A stretch of DNA of 38,381 nt from DASQHW01 sp038209365 (GCA_038209365.1 JBBQXS010000042.1:1-38381); one strand, 5' to 3'; shown: positions 23,185 through 30,570, counted from the stretch's first letter. Translations and numbers: made by a program. Notes: generated by a model not told the origin, from the letters alone.

Positions 23185-23529
23185 GTGGGATGCCGCACGC
23201 GCCGCCCGTCGATTTTGCTGTCGTCGTCATTGGCCGCGACCGTGAACGCTCCACCTCACCTCGGTAACACAACGAGAATGAGCGGCACGGGGACGCCCGT
23301 CGCCGGGGTGGGCCGGGCGAAACACGGCTCTGACGATTCAACCGTCGTTGTCGCGCTGTCCACCCTCGACGACGGTTCGTACGTCGTCGACTGGCACGTG
23401 GTGTCGGCCGATTCGCACCCCGTTTCGGGCGCGTTCACGTTCTCGGTCGGAAAGGCAACGTCGGATGAGGCGGCGATCGTCGCCGCCCTCGATCGGCCCG
23501 GCCACCGCGATCGGGATCCTCTCAGTTGA
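23185..23529 (+). pseudogene. CopC-domain remnant (copper-resistance family)
   Basis: In this frame DDSTVVVALSTLDDGSYVVD, WHVVSADSHPVSGAFTFSVG matches the C-terminal strands of CopC/PcoC copper-binding domains: the G-x-Y-x-V-x-W-x-V-V-S-A-D-x-H-P-V-x-G-x-F-x-F-x-V block (family knowledge). The N-terminal strands and signal peptide are missing, and the reading after KATSDEAAIVAALDRPG is cut at the Asp23 operon, where a CopD membrane part would normally follow. About 55 residues of real similarity (23327-23490) remain. It is a broken gene at a recombination boundary; no function is expected. Confidence 0.6.
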
Positions 23530-24094
23530 GGTGTCTTTCGGTCTGGCCGGAGAAGTTGAGGGAAACGGTCGATCGGATGTTCGTTGTTTCGAGCGCGGAG
23601 CGGGCCCGTTCGAGGTGGTGGGTCTCGAAGTCGTGTTTCAGTTCTTGGAGCGCGACGTCGTCGCGTACGGTCATCGTGACCTGGAGCTCGGGAGTATCTC
23701 CGAACGCAGTGAGTCGGGTGTTGGCCGCATTGATGCGATGATCGTGCTCGAGATCCGTGGCGATTGCGGCTTCGAGTGCGGCGGATGCAATGACGAGCTC
23801 GTCGCGTCCGTCGGCGACGTGGTACGTGGGGCGCCGGCCGCCGGGGATGAGCTGCGCGCGCAGCCACCGGTAGCCGAGGTATGCGATCAAGAGCGCGACG
23901 ACAAACGAGACGGGCCAGAACCACGTGTCGTTGCGGCCGACAAAGGTTCTGACGCTCTCCACCAGAACGGGCTGGTCGGCCCTGGAATCACCGAACGCGC
24001 CGTAGCCGCGGGCCAGGCCATACGCCCCGCCCGCGAGAAGAATGAGGCCGAGGAGCGACAGGACCACGCGATTGAGGCGGTCGGGCGTCTTCAC
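23522..24094 (-). CDS. AmaP-like membrane anchor of the Asp23 operon
   Basis: 190 residues from GTG 24094, overlapping the upstream gene by GTGA. Two N-terminal helices (RVVLSLLGLILLAGGAYGLA and TWFWPVSFVVALLIAYLGYR) separate a short extracytoplasmic loop, as in AmaP (alkaline shock membrane anchor). The cytoplasmic part, VIASAALEAAIATDLEHDHR, TPELQVTMTVRDDVALQELK, resembles an Asp23-like alpha/beta domain. In Staphylococcus, AmaP tethers Asp23 to the membrane (established). It is the last gene of a seven-gene operon, so its role here is likely similar: anchoring the Gls24-type proteins to the membrane. Confidence 0.72.
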   Translation of the reverse strand: MKTPDRLNRVVLSLLGLILLAGGAYGLARGYGAFGDSRADQPVLVESVRTFVGRNDTWFWPVSFVVALLIAYLGYRWLRAQLIPGGRRPTYHVADGRDELVIASAALEAAIATDLEHDHRINAANTRLTAFGDTPELQVTMTVRDDVALQELKHDFETHHLERARSALETTNIRSTVSLNFSGQTERHLN

Positions 24095-24621
24095 GATCGC
24101 CTCTGCCGAGTGCTGAGCATGACGCGAACCGCAGGTGTGGGGTCGATTTCCAGGTGGTCGAGTCTGGCGCGGACGGCGGTTTCGACGAGCGGCTCGAGGT
24201 CGCCGGCATGCTGTCGATGCGAGCGAGCACGTACACGCACGGCGCCGCGATCGAACCGCACCTTCGCGTCGCGGATTCCGTCGACGTGTTCGATCGTCCG
24301 CTGGACCGAATGCTCGAGACTGCGGCGTCGAACGGAGTAGGTCGCGACATCGGTGGATCGCAGCGGAAGTGTGCGCGGCCGATGGCGGATGAGTTGCGAC
24401 AGGACGAGCGCGAGGCCGACGAGCGCAACCGTGAGGCAGAGACCGCGTGCCGCGCCGGACGTCCAGGGGTCGGAGCGAGCATCTCGATACCACTCCCGGT
24501 AAGGGAGGATCCACGGGTCGTTTCCGAGGAACGCAATAGCGATTTCGATTGCGACAAGCACGCCGGCGGCGAGGAGTACAAGACCGATGACCGCGGCGAG
24601 CACGCGGTTGTAGGTACGCAT
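24091..24621 (-). CDS. Membrane protein with C-terminal alpha/beta domain (DUF6286-like)
   Basis: I choose ATG 24621 (MRTYNRVLAAVIGLVLLAAG), four bases after the previous stop; a start at 24651 would overlap the Asp23 gene by 26 bases. Helix 1 (VLAAVIGLVLLAAGVLVAIE) and helix 2 (AARGLCLTVALVGLALVLSQ) are followed by TYSVRRRSLEHSVQRTIEHV-DGIRDAKV and VRVRARSH. This topology matches the DUF6286-type proteins that accompany Asp23 operons in actinobacteria, as far as I can judge by eye. The tail resembles an Asp23-like domain, making it a second membrane partner beside the AmaP-like protein. 176 residues. Confidence 0.62.
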   Translation of the reverse strand: MRTYNRVLAAVIGLVLLAAGVLVAIEIAIAFLGNDPWILPYREWYRDARSDPWTSGAARGLCLTVALVGLALVLSQLIRHRPRTLPLRSTDVATYSVRRRSLEHSVQRTIEHVDGIRDAKVRFDRGAVRVRARSHRQHAGDLEPLVETAVRARLDHLEIDPTPAVRVMLSTRQRRS

Positions 24622-24625
24622 CCGT

Positions 24626-25012
24626 TCAGATGACCCGTGCCCGGCCGGCACTGCGAGGGGGGAGCGAAACGACGTTGATGCGCACCGCGCTGACGTCGAG
24701 TCCGGTCAGATCGTGGACGCGGGCGCGGACCGCTTGTTGGACCTGGCGGCTGACCGTCCGGATCGGCGACGGATACCGAATCGCGAGCTGGATATCGAGC
24801 TCGACCGCGGATCCGTCGACGTCGGCTTTCGTGTCGGGCTCGTCGCGTCCGCCGGTCAGGCGTGCGAGGCCGGTGGCGGGTGGGGCTGCGACGTCGCGCA
24901 CCTCGACGGCGGCTCGACCCGCGATCTTCTCGACGACGCGGTCGGCAATATGGGTCGACCCCCGCGCGCCCGCGGTGGTCTGTTGATCCGCGTTGATCTC
25001 TGCGGCGCTCAC
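24626..25012 (-). CDS. Asp23/Gls24-family envelope stress protein
   Basis: 128 residues from GTG 25012, coupled to the DUF2273 gene by a GTGA overlap. STHIADRVVEKIAGRAAVEV-RDVA is the conserved first helix and strand of Asp23 proteins. Later blocks VELDIQLAIRYPSPIRTVSR, QVQQAVRARVHDLTGLDVSA and VRINVVSL complete the domain. Asp23 proteins form a cytoplasmic layer at the membrane in cell-wall stress (established in Staphylococcus). This is the downstream of two full-length Asp23 paralogues in the operon (the other is 25778-26119). It lacks the glutamate-rich tail of some family members. Confidence 0.85.
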   Translation of the reverse strand: MSAAEINADQQTTAGARGSTHIADRVVEKIAGRAAVEVRDVAAPPATGLARLTGGRDEPDTKADVDGSAVELDIQLAIRYPSPIRTVSRQVQQAVRARVHDLTGLDVSAVRINVVSLPPRSAGRARVI

Positions 25013-25194
25013 GAGCTGCGCCGTCGTTGCCGATTCGTGAGCTCGCTGAGATCGAGGTCACCTTCGATGACCTTGACGACGATGACACCGATCGCGCCGA
25101 AGAGCGCAACGATGAGCATGTCACCAAAATTGCCGACGATGAGCGCGAGTCCAAGGATCAGACCGGTAAACAGGCCGACGAAACTCAACTGCAT
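25009..25194 (-). CDS. DUF2273 small integral membrane protein
   Basis: 61 residues from ATG 25194, with AGGAG eight bases upstream. Two hydrophobic segments (FVGLFTGLILGLALIVGNFG and MLIVALFGAIGVIVVKVIEG) and the ending DLDLSELTNRQRRRSS match the small DUF2273 proteins found in Asp23 operons (family context). The first-helix G-L-x-x-G-L-x-x-G-L pattern could mediate helix packing. It is likely part of the membrane complex that carries the Gls24-type proteins. It begins a new translational block 21 bases after the J-domain gene. Confidence 0.8.
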   Translation of the reverse strand: MQLSFVGLFTGLILGLALIVGNFGDMLIVALFGAIGVIVVKVIEGDLDLSELTNRQRRRSS

Positions 25195-25215
25195 ATGGAG
25201 CTCCTCATAAGTCGG

Positions 25216-25479
25216 TCAGCGGACGCGACGCGGACGCTGGCGACGATGCCAAGTCTCGACAAGGAACGCCAGGCCCCGCCGGCGCCGATGCGTCGTGAGA
25301 CGCCCCGGCACTCGCGTGGGCTGGCCTGCGAGCATTCGATAGGCCTCAAGACCGACCCGAAACGTCGCGGCGTCACCGCCGTGATCCGGATGATGACGGG
25401 CCACGAACTTGCGGTACGCCAACCGCAATTGCTCAGGACCGTCCCTCGGTGAAACCCCGAGCGTCGCGTACGGATTCAC
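25216..25479 (-). CDS. J-domain (DnaJ-like) protein within the Asp23 operon
   Basis: I choose GTG 25479, which overlaps the upstream stop as GTGA; another GTG lies two codons earlier. The 87-residue protein starts VNPYATLGVSPRDGPEQLRL, then AYRKFVARHHPDHGGDAATF, a J domain with intact HPD motif in the loop between helices II and III, and ends in a basic RRRRGLAFLVETWHRRQRPR tail. J domains stimulate Hsp70 ATPase. No zinc-finger or client-binding domain is present, so specificity must come from the tail or from partners. A J-domain gene tightly coupled on one side to Asp23-type genes is unusual and suggests that DnaK acts on the Asp23 membrane assembly (inference). Confidence 0.82.
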   Translation of the reverse strand: MNPYATLGVSPRDGPEQLRLAYRKFVARHHPDHGGDAATFRVGLEAYRMLAGQPTRVPGRLTTHRRRRGLAFLVETWHRRQRPRRVR

Positions 25480-25781
25480 GACCACGCCCTGGAGATAGCC
25501 AGAGGTGGATCTTCCAGGTCTTCGACGACGACCTCGATCTTTCCTGTCTGGTCGAGTAATGGATCGACGGCGGCACGGATCTCCGCCGCGAGCGTCGAGA
25601 TCGGCACATCCCACCGTCCCACGACGTGAATCTCTACCGCTCCATCGTCGATGCGCACACCAACGATCCGGCGACCCGGAAGATACGTGGCGACCGTGCC
25701 CATCGCTCCCCCCGACATCGCCACCACATTCGGACACGCCTCGACCGCGGTCGCGATCGCGGCGGGATCCAGATCGCTCAC
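25476..25781 (-). CDS. Short Asp23-like protein
   Basis: 101 residues from GTG 25781, overlapping both the Asp23 gene before it and the J-domain gene after it by four bases. Strand-rich sequence GTVATYLPGRRIVGVRIDDG, AVEIHVVGRWDVPISTLAAE, IRAAVDPLLDQTGKIEVVVE follows the Asp23 core pattern (V-x-I-x-V-x(n)-P-[IL]-x-x-[LV]-A-x-x-[IV]-R-x-A-V). The GKTSIAxxVV N-terminal helix is absent. It seems to be a minimal Asp23-type domain, perhaps a partner or cap subunit for the full-length paralogues. Family assignment is by pattern and operon context. Confidence 0.65.
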   Translation of the reverse strand: MSDLDPAAIATAVEACPNVVAMSGGAMGTVATYLPGRRIVGVRIDDGAVEIHVVGRWDVPISTLAAEIRAAVDPLLDQTGKIEVVVEDLEDPPLAISRAWS

Positions 25782-26119
25782 TGGACCCGCGGTTCCTCTT
25801 CTTCGCCGAGCCAGACGTCATCGATCGCGATGTTGACCTCGGTGACCTCGAGCCCAGTCATGGCTTCGAGACGGCGAATGACGTTGCCCCGGATCGACTC
25901 AGCCACGTCAACGATCGACACGCCGTAGTCGATGACCACATCCAGATCCACCGCAGCCTGTCGTTCACCCACCTCGACGTTCACCCCACGGCTGGCACTC
26001 GGGGTATCCGACCCCACCGGCAGCTTCTCCTTGATGGCGCCGAACATGCGAGACGTACCGGTCCCCATATCGTGCACACCGCTGATCTCCCGTGCGGCAA
26101 CACCAGCGATCTTCTTCAC
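25778..26119 (-). CDS. Asp23/Gls24-family protein, first operon gene, with missing natural start
   Basis: From GTG 26119 the protein reads MKKIAGVAAREISGVHDMGT, GVNVEVGERQAAVDLDVVID, YGVSIVDVAESIRGNVIRRL and EAMTGLEVTEVNIAIDDVWL, a good Asp23 domain with an acidic EEEE tail. The conserved N-terminal residues QLITEQGKTSIAESVV are encoded in frame just upstream (about 26120-26167), yet between them and the in-frame TAG near 26233 no ATG, GTG or TTG is present. The natural start therefore seems lost, probably by a junction near 26170-26180. Translation may begin at GTG 26119, leaving a shortened first helix. 113 residues as annotated. Confidence 0.75.
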   Translation of the reverse strand: MKKIAGVAAREISGVHDMGTGTSRMFGAIKEKLPVGSDTPSASRGVNVEVGERQAAVDLDVVIDYGVSIVDVAESIRGNVIRRLEAMTGLEVTEVNIAIDDVWLGEEEEPRVQ

Positions 26120-26234
26120 GACCGACTCCGCGATCGAAGTCTTACCCTGCTCGGTGATGAGCTGCGTCTTTCGGGACCGCCTGAAATGATGCCGGTCGCG
26201 TGTTAAGGCAGTTTCGTAAGGGGATGACTACAGC

Positions 26235-26555
26235 ATGACAGCCGTGATTGTGATCATCATCGTCGTCGTTGCGGTACTGGTCATCGCCGGGCTCGTGCTT
26301 GCCTGGAAGCGTAGGTCCCAGGCCAAGACCGAGGAACGGCGTCGCCAGGCCGGAAAAACTCGCGGTATGGCCAAGGCCAGCCAACTCGAAGCTGACCGGC
26401 AGACCGCCGAGGCTCAGGAGCGCGCGGCACGAGCCAGACGCGAACAACTTGCAGCCGAACAGCAACGCGTGAGTGCGGCACAGAACCAAGCGACCGCTCA
26501 GGATCTTCACGCGCGGGCGGATGAGCTTGACCCCGACAAAGACGTCGATGAGTAA
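26235..26555 (+). CDS. Single-TM protein with long basic/acidic coiled coil
   Basis: 106 residues from ATG 26235, with AAGGGG upstream at 26218-26223. An N-terminal membrane helix (VIVIIIVVVAVLVIAGLVLA, then WKRR) is followed by a highly charged helix of about 70 residues rich in Ala, Glu, Gln and Arg (KTEERRRQAG, ADRQTAEAQERAARARREQL, AAEQQRVSAAQNQATAQDLH), ending in DPDKDVDE. The positive-inside rule places the coil in the cytoplasm. Similar small proteins occur next to CsbD and Asp23-type stress genes in actinobacteria (general knowledge); the function is unknown. Divergent from the Asp23 operon. Confidence 0.75.
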   Translation: MTAVIVIIIVVVAVLVIAGLVLAWKRRSQAKTEERRRQAGKTRGMAKASQLEADRQTAEAQERAARARREQLAAEQQRVSAAQNQATAQDLHARADELDPDKDVDE

Positions 26556-26720
26556 GAGCCTTGGGCGTCGAGTCCTCAAGGGTCCGGTCACACAGCCACG
26601 ACTGCCCGCACATGCCCTACCAGGTCGTGCACGCAAGTTGCGCCAGGCTGATCGGCTGTTTGACCGAGGATGACGACGTCGCAGCGCCTGCTTTCCGGGC
26701 GTCGTCAAGGGGGTAGTGGC

Positions 26721-27056
26721 TCAGTTTGGGGTCGGCGGTTCTTCGGCGTCCTCGTCGAGGAGATGCTGTGCACCCGCAACGGTCAGAAGTCGCCGCGATG
26801 CCTCAGACGGATTCCGCAGGATCAGTGATCCGCCGTCGGCGGTGAGCGCGCCCCGCGCCTGCACCAAGACCTTGAGGCACGACGAGTCCATGAAGGCGAC
26901 CCCGGAGAGATCAAGGACAATGGTCTGCGCGGGGCCTAAGTGCGGTTCGATCGCGTCCCGCAGTCGTTCACAGGTCGCCATGTCGATCGCGCCGCGAACC
27001 TGGATGACCGTCGCGCCGTCAACCTGCGCTACTTCAGTCGAGAACTCCTCGTCCAC
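26721..27056 (-). CDS. STAS-domain anti-anti-sigma factor-like protein
   Basis: 111 residues. FSTEVAQVDGATVIQVRGAI-DMATC is the STAS opening, IVLDLSGVAFMDSSCLKVLV contains the phosphorylatable serine (DSS) of SpoIIAA/RsbV-type proteins, and SLILRNPSEASRRLLTVAGA is the third strand-helix. In partner-switching systems such a protein, when unphosphorylated, binds an anti-sigma kinase and frees a stress sigma factor (established). No RsbW-type kinase or sigma factor gene is nearby, so partners must lie elsewhere. Context with CsbD, Asp23 and YkvA genes supports a general stress role. A possible 55-codon frame (27079 to about 27240, same strand) precedes it but has no recognisable motif. Confidence 0.88.
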   Translation of the reverse strand: MDEEFSTEVAQVDGATVIQVRGAIDMATCERLRDAIEPHLGPAQTIVLDLSGVAFMDSSCLKVLVQARGALTADGGSLILRNPSEASRRLLTVAGAQHLLDEDAEEPPTPN

Positions 27057-27285
27057 GAATCCAGAGGATAACGGTCAGTCCGCGAGCAGTTTGTGATACG
27101 CCTCACTGGTCGTCGCTGCGGGCACTCTCGTCAATCGAGAGGTTCCGCGCGAGGGCGTTGAGCGACCACGGGTGTCGGTCAGTCCCAGCGGCCACGGCGG
27201 ATGTTGGGGACCGTGCTTGCGATTCGCCTTGAGTATGGCCATCTCATCGACCTCGAGCTGACGGACCGTGCCGACGCGGCCGGGA

Positions 27286-27360
27286 TCAGGCGCGCCGGAC
27301 GAAATAGATGATCAACACGATCACGAGGATCAGCACGACCGTCCCGAGACCTATGTACAT
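27286..27360 (-). CDS. 24-residue single-TM hydrophobic microprotein
   Basis: ATG 27360 with AAAGGA upstream encodes MYIGLGTVVLILVIVLIIYF followed by VRRA and TGA 27286-27288. It is one membrane helix with a positive end. Very short hydrophobic proteins of this type, often placed beside CsbD or stress genes, are widespread but usually unannotated in high-GC Gram-positives (general knowledge). A good ribosome binding site and clean hydrophobic composition with no interruption support translation. It lies 63 bases after the CsbD gene on the same strand, likely the same transcript. Confidence 0.6.
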   Translation of the reverse strand: MYIGLGTVVLILVIVLIIYFVRRA

Positions 27361-27423
27361 GGCCGTCCTTTCAGGTTGGACCGGGGCCGCCGACGCAGCT
27401 GCACGCCGGCGCCCAGGCACGGG

Positions 27424-27663
27424 TCAGTCTTGGTGGCTGCGCTGCTCGGCTTCATGGGCTTTGGCTTGGGCGCGGGCCTTTTCGGCTTCGGCTTCTTTGG
27501 TGGCGACGTCGCGTTGGGCCTCGGCCTTTGCTTGTTGGGCTTCGCCCTCGCGCTTCAGCTCATCCTTGCCGGTCAGCGCCCCGGCGGCTTCTTTGATCTT
27601 GCCCTTGACGCCTTCGACGACACCTTTAGCGCCGGCCTCGGGGCCCGTGTCCTTGTTGCTCAT
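27424..27663 (-). CDS. CsbD-family stress-response protein
   Basis: 79 residues; I start at the second of two consecutive ATGs (27663). DTGPEAGAKGVVEGVKGKIK-EAAGALTG, then KDELKREGEAQQAKAEAQRD is the CsbD signature (KGxxxxxKGKxKExxGxxTG). A long charged Ala/Glu/Lys helix follows (ATKEAEAEKARAQAKAHEAE). CsbD proteins are small hydrophilic proteins induced by general stress in several bacteria; molecular role unknown. It is upstream of the 24-residue microprotein, in the same direction. Confidence 0.88.
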   Translation of the reverse strand: MSNKDTGPEAGAKGVVEGVKGKIKEAAGALTGKDELKREGEAQQAKAEAQRDVATKEAEAEKARAQAKAHEAEQRSHQD

Positions 27664-27666
27664 CAA

Positions 27667-28021
27667 GTGTCTCTCTGTCGGTGGGCATCATGCGGCGGGC
27701 CGCCGCGACGTAGCCAGGGCGTGGACCCGGCCTGTTGGCTAGGTACCCGCAACAGGTCGGCGGCAACCTGGCCGGCTATGAATCCACCGTCATCGCCGGT
27801 GACGCATGCCTACCGGGAGGTGAGGACGAGGGAGATGCTCCCGGAGTCGCGCATGAAAGATGCGACCCAGCAGAGGATGCGGGCGACGCCACCTTGTACT
27901 CGCCCCTCCCGTCCCCGTCTCAACCAGCATGACCACGACGAGGAACGGCGCCCCCAGCAGCAGTTGATGCGCCGCCGAGTAGACGAACAGCTGGTCGTCG
28001 GTCAGTTTCGATTTCTCGGGA
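27667..28021. other. Stretch with possible decayed membrane-protein ORF
   Basis: About 355 bases between the CsbD gene and the lipoprotein gene. On the minus strand LTDDQLFVYSAAHQLLLGAP-FLVVVMLVETGTGG (about 27900-28010) and, in another frame, GVARILCWVASFMRDSGSIS-LVLTSR (about 27820-27900) look like parts of one hydrophobic protein with a frameshift between. No family is recognised, and the start would overlap the lipoprotein stop. I cannot call a gene here with confidence. Confidence 0.3.
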
Positions 28022-28387
28022 CTACGAGAACGAGAGGATGAGGTCCCGGCCCGTGCGGATCGCCGGTGGGAGCTGACAGTCGTAGACGAACTCCGACCCA
28101 TCGGCCAGATACACCCTGAATGTCGGCCCGTACGTGCATGACGAGTTACTCGCAATCGGCGCGGGCAACTGTGCCGGAAGCGCGTTGATGATTGCCCTCC
28201 AATGGGGCCGTCGGGGCGAGTAATTCGCGGTCGGGCCGACCGGCAACGCGCCGACTTCAATTTTCGTGATCTGTGCGCGCGGGATCTGCAACGCGAGCAA
28301 CGTGGCCGTCGGACCAATGGCGGGATGGCTTCCGCTGCTACACCCGGCGACCAATACCGCGAGACCCACAACGGCGAATCGGTTCAT
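28022..28387 (-). CDS. Small predicted lipoprotein
   Basis: 121 residues from ATG 28387. MNRFAVVGLAVLVAGCSSG is a clean type II signal peptide with lipobox LVAGC. The mature part ITKIEVGALPVG, FRVYLADGSEFVYDCQLPPA forms a small beta-rich domain with two further cysteines (SSCTYGP and VYDCQ) that could form a disulfide. No family recognised. It lies 52 bases downstream of the YkvA gene on the same strand, so co-transcription is probable. Confidence 0.75.
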   Translation of the reverse strand: MNRFAVVGLAVLVAGCSSGSHPAIGPTATLLALQIPRAQITKIEVGALPVGPTANYSPRRPHWRAIINALPAQLPAPIASNSSCTYGPTFRVYLADGSEFVYDCQLPPAIRTGRDLILSFS

Positions 28388-28439
28388 GGAGACCTTGACG
28401 CTCGTGCTGCCGCCGAGGTTCCCGACCGGCGGCGCTCGC

Positions 28440-28847
28440 TCACCGTGGATCTCCGAGCCGCAGAAGTTGTTGGAGCGTCGCGAGTCCTTCGGTCGATCCC
28501 GGCCAGTGCGCTGCGAGCTTGTCCTGCCCGGCGTGGTGGATCAATCGCCGCAACACGATCGCAGTGATGATCGCGTCGTCGGCATAGCCGATCACTGGCA
28601 GGAAGTCGGGGACGAGGTCGATCGGCGATACCAGGTAGCCGATCAGGAACCAGATGGGCAGCCGGGTCCGCAGCGGGATCGTCCGATCGGTCGCGAGTCG
28701 TTTCACGAGCCGAGCAATGTCGGGCAAGAGCCGTGTCGCTTCCCGGATCGTTTCGCGGTTCGGTCGAGCGACCAACAAGAACACGACGAACAACAACCAC
28801 AGAGCAACAAGCACCCCGCACACGATCGCGACCGAATACCACCACAC
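28440..28847 (-). CDS. YkvA-family (DUF1232) membrane protein
   Basis: 135 residues from GTG 28847. An N-terminal membrane helix (VAIVCGVLVALWLLFVVFLL) precedes the YkvA domain: LPDIARLVKRLATDRTIPLR, TRLPIWFLIGYLVSPIDLVP, DFLPVIGYADDAIITAIVLR. The motif Y-x-x-S-P-I-D-L-[IV]-P-D-x-x-P-x-[IL]-G-x-x-D-D is characteristic (family knowledge). The family occurs in stress, polymer metabolism and membrane contexts without a defined biochemical role. Another same-strand hydrophobic frame starts near 28995 (IARLCKILCLVLLTYVVVML) but is not assignable. Confidence 0.85.
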   Translation of the reverse strand: MWWYSVAIVCGVLVALWLLFVVFLLVARPNRETIREATRLLPDIARLVKRLATDRTIPLRTRLPIWFLIGYLVSPIDLVPDFLPVIGYADDAIITAIVLRRLIHHAGQDKLAAHWPGSTEGLATLQQLLRLGDPR

Positions 28848-29050
28848 GGCTCTCAGTCCAGCAGTTCTCAGACCTGAGTTGACGGTCCGCCGCCAACATC
28901 ACCACCACGTAGGTCAACAACACCAGGCACAAGATCTTGCACAGCCGGGCGATCGCCTCGAACGAGCCCGCGACGATCAACACCGGTGACGACACGCCCG
29001 CGCGAGCGGATGGCCGGCGGCCATCCAGTCGTCGTGATCACAAAGGTGAG

Positions 29051-29463
29051 CTATCCGGGCGCCGGGATCGGCATCGCGTCGAGTGCGCGGGCTACGGCAA
29101 TGAGGTTGTGCGCCGCGGTCCGGCCCGTCTTTTCGGACCAGTCGTGTTTGTGGTCGGCCTCGAGGTACGACGGTCCGGGCCCCGGTCCCATGTTCCAATA
29201 CGTCCAGGCCTGGCCGGGCACCGGACGTGATGGGCGCCGTCCTCGTTGCCGGTCACTACCACCCCCGCGACACGGTTGTAGGCAAACGGCCGACCGGCGT
29301 CGTCTTTTTCTGTGATGAGCGCATCCATCCGCTCAAGTACCCGCTTGGCGACACTCGATGGCTGGCCCAGCCACGTCGGCGTCGCGATCACCAACACCTG
29401 CGCGTGGCGCAGCTTGGCCAAGATCACCGGCCACTGATCCCCATCGCCTTCGTCATGGGCCAT
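29051..29463 (-). pseudogene. Flavodoxin-like NADPH-dependent reductase, truncated at both N-terminus and middle
   Basis: Reading leftwards from about 29463: AHDEGDGDQWPVILAKLRHA, QVLVIATPTWLGQPSSVAKR, VLERMDALITEKDDAGRPFA, YNRVAGVVVTGNEDGAHHV is the flavodoxin/FMN-reductase core, with the FMN-binding TPTWLG and the TGNEDGAHH loop. The sequence then jumps, in a different frame, to PGQAWTYWNMGPGPGPSYLE and HNLIAVARALDAMPIPAPG, ending at TAG 29053-29051. About 15-20 codons that normally join these two blocks are missing, so an internal deletion has occurred. The N-terminal FMN phosphate loop is also lost at a junction with ParB sequence at about 29462. Not functional. Confidence 0.7.
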
Positions 29464-30511
29464 CAGCGAGATCGAGGCCGTCGAGCTGGCGCTCATCGAG
29501 AACGGGCAGCGCCAAGACCTCAACGCGATCGAGGAGGCCGAGGGCTACGACCAGCTCTTCGAAGCGGGCCCCGTGACAGCGATGGCCACGGCCCTCGGAC
29601 GAACTGCGAGGCACATCAGCGCGCGCCTCGCGCTGCTCGAGCTCCCGAAGAAGCTCGGCGCGCGCTCGAGCGCAACAAGATCAGTCTGAGCGATGCAGAG
29701 GCGCTCCTCGTGGCGCGCGAAGCACCCCGACCTCATCGAAGCCACCATCGAGTCGCTCGACCGCGAGGGTGGCGGTCACCTCGACGTGCGGCGAACGATC
29801 GAGAACGGGCTGCCAGAGCGTCGCCGCGACGAGGCGGTCGCCGCGGTCCTAACCCAGGCCGAAGAACGCGGCCTGCAGGTGCTCGAGTACGAGGGCTACC
29901 AGCCGAACAGCTACCGGGCACTCCGTGACGGCCTGGGGCTGGACAGGGACGGGCGACGACAGCACCGGCGCGAACCTTGCCACGCAGTCACCGTGGAGGC
30001 GCGCGGGACGGTCGCGCCGATCTGGGTCGAGGTGTGCAAGTCTCATCCCACGCCGGTAGCAACGAAGCCGACCGCGAATCGCAGGCGGCGCGCCGGTCGT
30101 GGTCCCGACGTCGGAACGACTTCGTAACGAGCGCGCTCGCGGAACGCATCGCCAAGAGCACGGTCATCGACCACGCGCTCAGCGCCCTGGTCGAAGAAGC
30201 CGGAGCGAATGCTAGCCGTCGCGCCGCGGAGCTGCTCGGGATCGACCCCGACGACGAGCACGGCTACCAGGACTGGCACCGTGCCCTCGTCGAGCACGCC
30301 CGCCAAAGCCCGGCGGCGCTCGTCAAGACCGCGGTGGCCGTCGTCGCCGCTCACGGCGAGGAACAACTGCGCGGCGGCTACCGCCAGCCCCGAGACCTAC
30401 CGCGCCCTGCTCGACAGCCTCGGCTCCGCACCCGACGACGGGGAGTTCCCAGGGAACGACAGCATCCGCGTCGAGGCCCCGACCGGCGAACCACCCGACG
30501 ACGACACATGA
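29462..30511 (+). pseudogene. ParB-like partition protein remnant with several frameshifts
   Basis: From 29462 the frame reads ISEIEAVELALIENGQRQDL, NAIEEAEGYDQLFEAG, AMATALGRTARHISARLALL, ELPKKL, the ParB core from the ENxQRxDLNxIEEAxGY box through the HTH. It then shifts: ALERNKISLSDAEALLVA, shifts again: HPDLIEATIESLDREGGGHL to TREPCHAVTVEARG-like EPCHAVTVEARGTVAPIW, and again: RRNDFVTSALAERIAKSTVI, DHALSALVEEAGANASRRAA. It ends ETYRALLDSLGSAPDDGEFP at TGA 30509-30511. At least four frame changes (near 29660, 29712, 30080, 30375) and loss of the N-terminal GERR/CTPase half make it dead. The layout resembles long plasmid or ICE ParB proteins, so it points to an episomal past of the island. 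Confidence 0.7.
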
Positions 30512-30541
30512 CCGGGCCGCGCTCCCACCCGAAGCCAACAC

Positions 30542-30570
30542 GAGCCCCCCGCGCCATCGGCGGGGGGCTC
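30542..30570 (+). terminator. Hairpin terminator after the ParB remnant
   Basis: GAGCCCCCCGC (30542-30552) and GCGGGGGGCTC (30560-30570) form a perfect 11-bp GC-rich stem with the 7-base loop GCCATCG, followed by TGTCATT. It lies 31 bases beyond the ParB stop, in the right orientation. The T run is weak, so it may be a bidirectional structure. Confidence 0.65.

Noticed and set aside
27121..27145. Small hairpin CTCTCG/CGAGAG upstream of the STAS gene
   Set aside because: Six-base stem without T run; not convincing as terminator or riboswitch.
28848..29000. Minus-strand hydrophobic frame (IARLCKILCLVLLTYVVVML)
   Set aside because: One possible helix, but no start context and no family; could be a small protein or chance.
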